Assembly (NCBI RefSeq): GCF_000808015.1
Contig: NZ_JWHR01000080.1
Location: forward strand, 1-20,799
From: Terrisporobacter othiniensis
GTDB lineage: Bacteria > Bacillota > Clostridia > Peptostreptococcales > Peptostreptococcaceae
DNA length: 20,799 bases
Direction of reading: 5' to 3'
Below are positions 7,564 through 14,572 of this stretch, piece by piece. The number at the start of each line of letters is the position of its first letter. Position 1 is the first letter of the stretch. Made by a program: the position numbers and the translations under genes. Below the pieces are notes generated by a model. That model did no database searches, was not told the DNA's origin, and saw only the letters and a list, made by a program, of their open reading frames with translations.

Positions 7564-8070
7564 ATGTTAGAAGCTATAAAAAATAGGCGTTCAATAAGAA
7601 CATATACAGACAAAGAAGTGGAAGAAGAAAAAATAATTGAGATTTTAAAATCGGCAATGCAAGCACCTTCTTCTAAGAACTCTTCACCTTGGGAATTTAT
7701 TGTTGTAGATGATAAAGAAATTTTAACAAAATTATCTAAGACTCATCATAAATCAAAACAGATTAAAGATGCAAAGCTATGTATAGCAGTTACAGGAAAC
7801 AAAGAAAGATTTTTTAAACCTGGAAAATGGATACATGACTTGGGAGCATGCACACAAAATATTTTATTAGAATGCACTAACCAAGGTTTAGCTTCATGTT
7901 GGATAGGAGTCCATCCTAAGCGCAAGGTTATGGATAAAGTCAGAGAAGTTTTGAACTTACCTGAAAATTTAACTCCCTACTCTCTTGTTTCAATAGGTTA
8001 TAGTGACGAAGAAAATGAATTCGTAGATAAGTTTGATAAAAATAAAATTCATAGAAATAGATTTGAATAA
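7564..8070 (+). CDS. Nitroreductase family protein (FMN-dependent oxidoreductase)
   Basis: 168 residues. The N terminus carries AIKNRRSIRTYTDKEV, the nitroreductase signature in which RRSxRxY contacts the FMN phosphate, followed by AMQAPSSKNSSPWEFIVV, the second FMN-binding block. GLASCWIGVHPKRKVMDKV and ISIGYSDEE-type segments near the C terminus also fit. Members are usually homodimers that use NAD(P)H to reduce nitro compounds, quinones or flavins; the substrate here is unknown. The ATG at 7564 with GGGGAGG (7552-7558) is chosen over a TTG at 7531 that lacks a ribosome site. Its stop overlaps the next start by one base (TAATG), so it forms an operon with the Crp-like regulator. A -10 box TATAAT at 7483-7488 and a 10-bp palindrome AAACATGTTT at 7467-7476 lie upstream; no good -35 accompanies them. 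Confidence 0.88.
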   Translation: MLEAIKNRRSIRTYTDKEVEEEKIIEILKSAMQAPSSKNSSPWEFIVVDDKEILTKLSKTHHKSKQIKDAKLCIAVTGNKERFFKPGKWIHDLGACTQNILLECTNQGLASCWIGVHPKRKVMDKVREVLNLPENLTPYSLVSIGYSDEENEFVDKFDKNKIHRNRFE

Positions 8071-8747
8071 TGGGTAGCCATATGGATAGTATAGAATTGT
8101 TTCAAAATATTAAGGAAGAGAGTAAGATTGAACTAGAAAAAATCCTTAAAATTAGAAAAGTATCAAAGAAAGAAATTCTTTTTTATGAGAGAGATATGGT
8201 GGATAAAGTTTATTTTATTAAAGAGGGTAAAATATCTTTGTTTAAAATAAATGAAAGTGGAGAACGAAAAATAATTTTCATTCTTCCAAAAGGTCAAATG
8301 ATTAATGATGTTTTTATAGATGAAAATAAAAGCAGTGCTGTATCTTGTGAAGCTTTTGAAAACAGCACTCTGTTAGAATGTTCTTCTAAAGATTTTCTTA
8401 AAATTATGGAAAATGATTTTACTTTAACTAAAAATATATTAAATCATATGCAAAATATAAATAGAAGACTTTATAGACAGTTGAAAAACTCCATATCAAT
8501 AAGAATGGATAAAAAACTTGCGGCTAAGCTTTATAGAATGGGTAGAGAATTTGGTATAAATAAGGGTGAATGGACTTTAATCAATGCTAATTTAACCATA
8601 ACATATATTGCAGATATGCTTGGTTGTAAAAGAGAAACTTTATCTAGATCTATGAAGATTTTGCAAGATGAAAATTTAGTGAAAATAGAAAATAAAAAAA
8701 TGTACATTAAAAAAGAAGAATTATCTTCTTACTTTAAAAGCACATAA
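8070..8747 (+). CDS. Crp/Fnr family transcriptional regulator, probable activator of asrABC
   Basis: 225 residues: a cNMP-binding-like beta-roll (about 15-125), a long dimer helix (about 130-155) and a winged helix-turn-helix (about 165-220). The recognition helix reads CKRETLSRSMKIL, close to CSRETVGRILKML of E. coli CRP, and keeps the equivalents of Arg180, Glu181 and Arg185 (here Arg188, Glu189, Arg193) that read TGTGA. A perfect TGTGA-N6-TCACA site lies 130 bp downstream of this gene, before asrA. The ligand pocket differs from CRP: the GEL and RSA motifs that hold cAMP are replaced by NDV and SSA. The N-terminal cysteine cluster of FNR is absent. The signal is therefore probably neither cAMP nor an FNR-type iron-sulfur cluster. 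The ATG at 8070 overlaps the nitroreductase stop, and an in-frame ATG at 8082 is an alternative start; neither has a strong ribosome site, suggesting coupled translation. Confidence 0.88.
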   Translation: MGSHMDSIELFQNIKEESKIELEKILKIRKVSKKEILFYERDMVDKVYFIKEGKISLFKINESGERKIIFILPKGQMINDVFIDENKSSAVSCEAFENSTLLECSSKDFLKIMENDFTLTKNILNHMQNINRRLYRQLKNSISIRMDKKLAAKLYRMGREFGINKGEWTLINANLTITYIADMLGCKRETLSRSMKILQDENLVKIENKKMYIKKEELSSYFKST

Positions 8748-8806
8748 ATTAGATAAAAAATAATATTGAAATGTATATTCGAGAAAATTTTAAAATAGAA
8801 TGAAAT

Positions 8807-8841
8807 AAAAGCACTTATTTTAAGAATAGGTGTTTTTTTTT
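8807..8841 (+). terminator. Intrinsic terminator of the nitroreductase-crp operon
   Basis: CACTTATT (8812-8819) pairs with AATAGGTG (8825-8832) with one T-G pair and a five-base loop; flanking A and T runs extend the stem, and nine T follow. It separates the regulator from the asr operon, which must therefore have its own promoter. Confidence 0.8.
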
Positions 8842-8877
8842 ATTAAAAAAATAAGATTCATAATTTCTTCACAATTT

Positions 8878-8921
8878 TGTGATTATTATCACAGACTTTG
8901 GGTAGATCAAAATGCTATTAT
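8878..8921 (+). promoter_or_regulatory. asrA: CRP-type operator and class II promoter of asrABC-fnt
   Basis: TGTGATTATTATCACA (8878-8893) is a perfect 6-bp inverted repeat that matches the CRP consensus TGTGA-N6-TCACA. An extended -10 box, TGC-TATTAT, lies at 8913-8921, giving a predicted start near 8928. The palindrome centre is then at about -42.5, essentially the class II activator position (-41.5), where it replaces the -35 box. The bases at the -35 position (AGACTT) are a poor match to TTGACA, as expected for an activator-dependent promoter. Confidence 0.72.
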
Positions 8922-8952
8922 TTTTTTAACAAGATAAAAGAGAGGAGAATAT

Positions 8953-9957
8953 ATGAAAATTAAATTAGATAAACAAGTATTTAATCAAGGTTTAGAAAGA
9001 TTAAAGTTAGAATACAAAATATTAGCACCAGTTACAAAACCATTTAAAGGGACTTTCTCTGACACAGATTTAACTAAATATGAAGAAATAGAAAGAATAG
9101 AGGATATAGAATTTAATAAAAAATCTAACTTCTCAGCAAAAGAAGTAATATTACCAATAAATCAAGTACTTTTTTATTTCACTGAAAAAGACTTTAAAAC
9201 AAGTGATCAAGATGATAAAAAGTTATTAGTTTTTCTAAGAGCATGTGATTTAAATGGAGTAAAAAGATTGGATCAAATTTACTTAGAAAATGGACTGGAA
9301 AAGGATTTCTTCTATAATAGGTTAAGAGAAAAAGTAAAATTTGTTTTAATAGGGTGTAGTGAAAGTTATAGAAACTGTTTCTGTGTAAGTATGAAGTCAA
9401 ATAAAGCAGAAAACTACTCTATGGGATTAAATCTAAGAGAAGATGTAATTTACTTAGATATAAAAGACGATGATTTAAACATATTTGATGGTGAGGAATG
9501 TGAATTTGAAGTAGATTATGTGAAATCAAACAATATAGAAGTGCAAGTACCAAGAAATATAAATCCAGTGGAATTATCAAAACATGAAATATGGAATGAA
9601 TATGATGCAAGATGTATAGCTTGTGGAAGATGTAACTTTGTATGTCCAACATGTACTTGTTTCACAATGCAAGATATATTCTACAAAGAAAATGAAAGAG
9701 TGGGAGAAAGAAGAAGAGTATGGGCATCATGTCAAGTAGATGGATATAGTGACATGGCTGGTGGCCACTCATTTAGAAAGAAACAAGGAGAAAGAATGAG
9801 ATTTAAAGTAATGCACAAAATCCATGACTTTAATAAGAGGTTTGGATATGATATGTGTGTAGGATGTGGAAGATGCGACGATGCATGTCCACAATATATA
9901 TCATTTTCAGAGTGTATAGATAAAGTTAAAAAAGTAGTTAATGAGGAGGAAAAATAA
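8953..9957 (+). CDS. asrA: Anaerobic sulfite reductase subunit A (iron-sulfur electron-transfer subunit)
   Basis: 334 residues, normal for AsrA. The C-terminal part has two ferredoxin-type [4Fe-4S] motifs: CIACGRCNFVCP (Cys221, 224, 227, 231) and CVGCGRCDDACP (Cys302, 305, 308, 312). The N-terminal 200 residues include LVFLRACDLNGVKRLD and FVLIGCSESYRNCFC, segments shared with hydrogenase/sulfite-reductase beta-type subunits. In the Asr complex this subunit passes electrons between the flavoprotein AsrB and the siroheme subunit AsrC for the six-electron reduction of sulfite to sulfide in the cytoplasm. GAGAGGAG precedes the ATG. It is the first gene of asrABC-fnt, with asrB starting on the base after its stop. 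Confidence 0.95.
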   Translation: MKIKLDKQVFNQGLERLKLEYKILAPVTKPFKGTFSDTDLTKYEEIERIEDIEFNKKSNFSAKEVILPINQVLFYFTEKDFKTSDQDDKKLLVFLRACDLNGVKRLDQIYLENGLEKDFFYNRLREKVKFVLIGCSESYRNCFCVSMKSNKAENYSMGLNLREDVIYLDIKDDDLNIFDGEECEFEVDYVKSNNIEVQVPRNINPVELSKHEIWNEYDARCIACGRCNFVCPTCTCFTMQDIFYKENERVGERRRVWASCQVDGYSDMAGGHSFRKKQGERMRFKVMHKIHDFNKRFGYDMCVGCGRCDDACPQYISFSECIDKVKKVVNEEEK

Positions 9958-10749
9958 ATGAATGCATATATGCCAGTTGCAGCAAAAGTAATAGACATAG
10001 TAAAACATACAGAAATAGAGTGGACTTTCAGGGTAGAAACTTCTATTAAAAATGTACTTCCAGGCAAATTTTATGAAATATCAATACCAAAGTACGGAGA
10101 GTCTCCAATATCAGTAAGTGGATACGGTGAAGATTATATAGATTTTACCATAAGAAATGTGGGGAAAGTAACTAGCGAATTATTTAACTACAAAGTTGGG
10201 GACAAATTTTTCATAAGAGGACCTTATGGAAATGGATTTGATGTAAGTTTATATGAAGGAAGAGAAGTTGTAGTTGTTGCTGGGGGAAGTGGATTGGCAC
10301 CAGTTAGAGGAATAGTTGAGTATTTCTACAATAACCCAGATAAATGTAAAAGTTTTAAATTAATAGTAGGTTTCAAATCTCCAAAGGATGTATTATTTAA
10401 AGCTGATTTAGAAAAATGGAGTAAAAAGCTCGATATTCTTATAACAGTTGATGGAGCAGAAGAAGGATACGAAGGTAATGTTGGACTTGTAACAAAATAT
10501 ATACCTGAGTTGAATATTGAAGATATAAACAACATGTCTGCCATAGTTGTGGGACCACCAATGATGATGAAGTTTACTGTGGGAGAATTCTTAAAAAGAG
10601 ATTTAGATGAAAAAAATATATGGGTTTCTTATGAAAGAAAAATGTGTTGTGGAGTAGGAAAATGTGGACACTGTAAAATGGATGACACATATATATGCAT
10701 AGATGGTCCAGTATTTGATTATTCTTATGCTAAAAATCTTATAGACTAG
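9958..10749 (+). CDS. asrB: Anaerobic sulfite reductase subunit B (FAD/NAD(P)H and 2Fe-2S subunit)
   Basis: 263 residues with the ferredoxin-reductase fold. An N-terminal FAD-binding barrel (about 5-100) contains PISVSGYGEDYIDFTIRNVGK. A nucleotide-binding half follows with VVAGGSGLAPVRG (Gly109, 110, 112), and near the end are the [2Fe-2S] ligands Cys231, Cys236, Cys239 and Cys247 (CGVGKCGHCKM, then C eight residues on), as in dihydroorotate dehydrogenase electron-transfer subunits. It takes electrons from NADH or NADPH into the complex. The start directly abuts the asrA stop; GAGGAGG inside the last codons of asrA is its ribosome site, so translation is probably coupled. Confidence 0.95.
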   Translation: MNAYMPVAAKVIDIVKHTEIEWTFRVETSIKNVLPGKFYEISIPKYGESPISVSGYGEDYIDFTIRNVGKVTSELFNYKVGDKFFIRGPYGNGFDVSLYEGREVVVVAGGSGLAPVRGIVEYFYNNPDKCKSFKLIVGFKSPKDVLFKADLEKWSKKLDILITVDGAEEGYEGNVGLVTKYIPELNIEDINNMSAIVVGPPMMMKFTVGEFLKRDLDEKNIWVSYERKMCCGVGKCGHCKMDDTYICIDGPVFDYSYAKNLID

Positions 10750-10761
10750 GGGGGGAAGATA

Positions 10762-11730
10762 ATGTTAAGAGATGTAAACACTAAAAAAGTAATGAAAAAT
10801 GCTTATAGAATTACTAAGCAAAAGTATGAAACTTCTCTAAGAGTTAGGATTCCTGGAGGATGTGTAGATCCAGAAAGTTTAATGATAGTTTCAAAAATTG
10901 CAAATGAATTTGGTAATGGTCAAGTTCATATTACAACTAGACAAGGATTCGAAATTCTTGGAATAAAAATGGAAGATATGGAAGCAGTAAATAAAATAAT
11001 TCAACCAGTTATAGAAAATATGAATATTAATCAAGAAGTGAAAGATGGTGGTTATCCAGCAGCAGGAACTAGAAATGTTTGTGCGTGTATAGGAAACAAA
11101 GTCTGCCCAAAAGCTCAATACAACACTACTGAATTTGCAAAGAAAATGGAAAAAGCAATCTTCCCAAATGATTTACATTTTAAAGTAGCTTTTACAGGGT
11201 GTCCAAATGATTGTATAAAAGCAAGAACTCATGACTTTGGAATAATTGGAATGACACTTCCTTTATATGACAAAGATAGATGCGTATCATGTGGCGCTTG
11301 TGTGAAAAAATGTGAAAAACTATCAACTGGTGCTTTAAAAATGGAAAACTACAAAATAGTAAGAGATCATGATAAATGTATAGGTTGTGGAGAATGTACA
11401 CTTAACTGTCCAATAAGTGCATGGACTAGAGATGAAAATAAATACTACAGACTAGTAATTATGGGTAGAACAGGTAAGAAAAATCCAAGACTAGCAGAAG
11501 ATTTCTTAATTTGGGCAGATGAAGAATCTATTATAAAAATAGTTTTAAATACTTATAAATTTGTTAAAGAATATATAGATTTGAATGCTCCAGGAGGAAA
11601 AGAGCATATAGGATATATAATTGATAGAACTGGATTTATGGAATACAAAAAATGGGCTTTAGAAGGTGTGGAATTTGCAGATATAGTTAAAGTGAACGAG
11701 AATATTTATTGGAGTGGAATTAAATATTAA
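10762..11730 (+). CDS. asrC: Anaerobic sulfite reductase subunit C (siroheme catalytic subunit)
   Basis: 322 residues. An N-terminal nitrite/sulfite reductase ferredoxin-like half carries RVRIPGGCVDPE and HITTRQGFEILG. The siroheme-[4Fe-4S] ligand set C-X5-C...C-X3-C is intact: Cys109 and Cys115 (CIGNKVC), then Cys147 and Cys151 (CPNDC). Two extra ferredoxin motifs, CVSCGACVKKC (174-184) and CIGCGECTLNCP (206-217), are inserted after it, as is typical of AsrC-type enzymes. This is the site where sulfite is reduced to sulfide. It has a very strong ribosome site, AGGGGGGGAAG, and lies 12 bp after asrB. Confidence 0.95.
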   Translation: MLRDVNTKKVMKNAYRITKQKYETSLRVRIPGGCVDPESLMIVSKIANEFGNGQVHITTRQGFEILGIKMEDMEAVNKIIQPVIENMNINQEVKDGGYPAAGTRNVCACIGNKVCPKAQYNTTEFAKKMEKAIFPNDLHFKVAFTGCPNDCIKARTHDFGIIGMTLPLYDKDRCVSCGACVKKCEKLSTGALKMENYKIVRDHDKCIGCGECTLNCPISAWTRDENKYYRLVIMGRTGKKNPRLAEDFLIWADEESIIKIVLNTYKFVKEYIDLNAPGGKEHIGYIIDRTGFMEYKKWALEGVEFADIVKVNENIYWSGIKY

Positions 11731-11753
11731 TCATATAATTAGGAGGGGTTATT

Positions 11754-12557
11754 ATGCATAACGAAACAGTATTGAAACTAACGAACGCAGCAAAAAACAA
11801 AATAAATTTATTGAATAAGAGTAAACTTAAGTACTTAGTATCAGCAGCATTCGCGGGGCTATATGTGGGACTTGGAATCATATTAATATTTACAGTTGGA
11901 GGACTATTAAGTGCAGTGAACTCTCCTGCCACAAAAATAATGATGGGAGTATCATTTGCAGTTGCACTATGTCTTGTAATAATGACAGGAACAGAATTGT
12001 TTACGGGAAACAATATGGTAATGACTGTGGGAAGATTAAATAAAGGTGTTTCTACAGGAAGTATGAGTAAAGTTTGGATATTTAGTTTTGTGGGGAACTT
12101 ACTGGGATCCATATTAGTTGCGGCATTCTTCGTAGGAACTGGTCTTGTAAATGAAGGGGCAGTAATGGAATTCTTCGCAACAACATCTATAGCAAAAGTA
12201 TCGGCACCGTTTATGTCACTATTCTTTAGAGGTATTCTTTGTAACATATTAGTGTGTGTAGCAGTTTTATGTTCATTTAGAACTAATGACGATACAGCAA
12301 AAATATTGATGATATTCTTATGTTTATTTACATTTATAACTAGCGGATTTGAACATAGTGTGGCAAATATGACGATTTTTTCTGTAGCTTTAATATCACC
12401 TGCTATTCAAGGGGCTACTTTAGCAGGAGCTATATATAACCTGGTTGCAGTAACTCTTGGAAATATGGTTGGTGGAGTTTTAGTTATGGGACTTGGAGTT
12501 TATATAATGGGAAGTGAAGATAAAGAAGAAAAAATATCGTCTATTAAAGCAGTATAA
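11754..12557 (+). CDS. Formate/nitrite transporter family channel, probable hydrosulfide channel
   Basis: 267 residues with six hydrophobic segments and the FNT signatures AGLYVGLG (first helix), a TGTELFTGNN segment, FRGILCNILVC, and SGFEHSVANM, which holds the conserved pore histidine (His201). The family forms pentameric channels for small monovalent anions. A clostridial member encoded next to asrABC has been shown to conduct hydrosulfide; the same position here, 23 bp after asrC with AGGAGGGG before its ATG, supports HS- export (or sulfite entry) as the role. It is the last gene of the operon and a terminator follows. Confidence 0.9.
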   Translation: MHNETVLKLTNAAKNKINLLNKSKLKYLVSAAFAGLYVGLGIILIFTVGGLLSAVNSPATKIMMGVSFAVALCLVIMTGTELFTGNNMVMTVGRLNKGVSTGSMSKVWIFSFVGNLLGSILVAAFFVGTGLVNEGAVMEFFATTSIAKVSAPFMSLFFRGILCNILVCVAVLCSFRTNDDTAKILMIFLCLFTFITSGFEHSVANMTIFSVALISPAIQGATLAGAIYNLVAVTLGNMVGGVLVMGLGVYIMGSEDKEEKISSIKAV

Positions 12558-12584
12558 TTTATTTAAAATAAAATATTAAAATAA

Positions 12585-12637
12585 AAAATGCTATATAATA
12601 TAGATATTTTAATTATCTATTTATATAGATTTTTTTG
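12585..12637 (+). terminator. Intrinsic terminator of the asrABC-fnt operon
   Basis: CTATATAATATAGATA (12591-12606) pairs with TATCTATTTATATAG (12614-12628) with one bulged base, followed by ATTTTTTT. The stem is A/T-rich but long, and the T run is good. Confidence 0.7.
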
Positions 12638-12731
12638 TTCTAAATATAAAATATACGTGGAAAATAAGCTATTTTAATTCTATAATAATTTATAAAGGAA
12701 TATTTTATTTTTTATATAGGGGGACGTTAAT

Positions 12732-14462
12732 GTGGAGGAAGTGAATATATATAAGAATTTAAATGATATAAATACATTAAAATCTGATGAAGGTGTAAAA
12801 AAGGTTGTTGGGAATATTTGCAAGGACTTAATGGAATATACGAAAGCAAATGGAATAACTATATATATTTATAATATGAAAAAAAATGTTTTAATTCCAT
12901 ATATAGGATTAGGGGATGGAAAAGAATATATTAGTAAATATACTGAGATTAATATAGCTAAAAAACAACTAGAAACAGTAAATTTGAGAGGAATAGAATT
13001 ATATCCTGTAAATAGAGTTAGTGATTTTATAAATGCCAACAGAGCTAATTATAATGAACTTGAAAAGTTTGATGATAAGAACTTTTTTAGAAGCTATAAA
13101 CTTTCTGCAGATGATGAATTTATAGGAAGTTTGAATATTACATATGACCCAGAAAACGTATGCAAAAATGTGGATTCTGATTTGGTTCTTGGTGCATGTA
13201 AACTAATTTCAATAATTATTAGAGGGTGGATTTTAAATAAGGAGATAATAATAGAAAATAAAAAAAGAATAATAATGGAAAATGAGCTTGATGACTATTT
13301 AGATAAATCTATAGATTTATTTTCCATATATAATGTAAAAGGCAAACTACTGAAAATAAGTTCTAGTTGGACTAAGGTGTTAGGTTGGAGTAAGGAAGAT
13401 TTGTTAAATAGAGATATATATAAGAATATTCATGTAGAGGATAGAAAAGTTATAAAGCATTTGAATGAATATTTACATAATTCAAAGAAAAGAAAAGCTA
13501 ATGCAAAAGCAAGATATCTTTGTAAAGATGGAACTTATAAATGGATTTATTGGAATATAGAGTATTCACAAAAAAGTAATGCTTATATTGTTACGGGTAA
13601 GGATATTACATATGAAGTAAATGAAGAAAAAATGAAGAAAAATCTAGAGGAAAGAGTAAAGTTAGAAGCTATGAAAAATGACTTTTTCACTAACTTATCT
13701 CATGAGTTTAAAACACCTCTAAACATTATCTTAGGAACAATGCAAGTTATGCAGCAAAGAATTGACAATAACATTGCAATATCAAATGATGATTTAGTTA
13801 GATACTTAAAAAGTATAAGACAAAACTCTTACAGGGTTTTAAAATTAGTGAATAATCTAATGGATATTAATAAAATGGATATAGGGTATTATGATATTCA
13901 TCTAAGTAACAATAATATAGTTAATATTATAGAGGATATATGCTTATCTGTAGCTGAATATGCAAGAAATAAAAATATAGAGCTTATATTTGATACAGAT
14001 TGTGAAGAAGTTATTATGGCATGTGATCCAGAAGCAATAGAAAGAGTAATGTTAAATTTATTATCTAATGCTATTAAATATACAACAGATGGAAATGGAA
14101 AAATATTAATTAATATAAGAGATGATAAAGAATTTATTTTTGTTAGCGTTAAAGATAATGGGAAAGGAATACCAAAAGACAAACTAGAAGTTATATTTGA
14201 CAGATTTGGACAAGCGAATACTAATTATAAACAAAAGTGTGAAGGTAGTGGAATAGGATTATATCTTGTTCAATCAATAATAAAACTTCATGGAGGCAGT
14301 ATAAATGTTGAAAGTGAAGAATATGAAGGGTCTATGTTCACTTTTTCTATGCCCAAAAATTTAAAAGCTGACGATGAGAAAAAAAATATTTCTATAATAC
14401 GTGAAAAAAACAATTTTAATATAGAAAAATGTAAAATAGAATTTTCTGATATATACAATTAG
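12732..14462 (+). CDS. Cytoplasmic sensor histidine kinase (GAF-PAS-HisKA-HATPase), orphan
   Basis: 576 residues: a GAF-like domain (about 20-175), a PAS/PAC domain (about 187-298), an H-box FFTNLSHEFKTPLNIILG with His324, an N-box RVMLNLLSNAIKYT (Asn446), a G1 box KDNGKGIP, an F-box IFDRFGQ and a G2 box GSGIGLYLV (from Gly505). No membrane segment is present, so it senses something in the cytoplasm. It is clearly paralogous to the split kinase at 47-2281 and shares the last residues IEKCxIEFSDIY. The start is GTG 12732 after GGGGG (12719-12723); an out-of-frame ATG two bases earlier opens a four-codon ORF. TATAAT at 12681-12686 may be its -10 box, with a poor -35. No response regulator is adjacent. 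No terminator separates it from the DUF2207 gene, so the three genes from here to lemA may be co-transcribed. Confidence 0.87.
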   Translation: MEEVNIYKNLNDINTLKSDEGVKKVVGNICKDLMEYTKANGITIYIYNMKKNVLIPYIGLGDGKEYISKYTEINIAKKQLETVNLRGIELYPVNRVSDFINANRANYNELEKFDDKNFFRSYKLSADDEFIGSLNITYDPENVCKNVDSDLVLGACKLISIIIRGWILNKEIIIENKKRIIMENELDDYLDKSIDLFSIYNVKGKLLKISSSWTKVLGWSKEDLLNRDIYKNIHVEDRKVIKHLNEYLHNSKKRKANAKARYLCKDGTYKWIYWNIEYSQKSNAYIVTGKDITYEVNEEKMKKNLEERVKLEAMKNDFFTNLSHEFKTPLNIILGTMQVMQQRIDNNIAISNDDLVRYLKSIRQNSYRVLKLVNNLMDINKMDIGYYDIHLSNNNIVNIIEDICLSVAEYARNKNIELIFDTDCEEVIMACDPEAIERVMLNLLSNAIKYTTDGNGKILINIRDDKEFIFVSVKDNGKGIPKDKLEVIFDRFGQANTNYKQKCEGSGIGLYLVQSIIKLHGGSINVESEEYEGSMFTFSMPKNLKADDEKKNISIIREKNNFNIEKCKIEFSDIYN

Positions 14463-14572
14463 AAAGTTAAAGTGAAAAATAATAAAATTGAGGGGAAATT
14501 CAAAAAAGATATACCATAGATTTGAACTATGTTACTATTTATAGTGAAATAAATTTGAAAGAGGGGGAATGG

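Noticed and set aside
8880..8905. A SigB-like promoter before asrA (TGATT, 15 bp, GGGTAG)
   Set aside because: The -35 part lies inside the perfect CRP palindrome and both boxes are poor; the class II promoter with an extended -10 explains the region better. It remains a weak alternative.
11720..12247. A 175-codon minus-strand open frame across the FNT gene
   Set aside because: It is the antisense shadow of a gene with clear FNT motifs and has no ribosome site.
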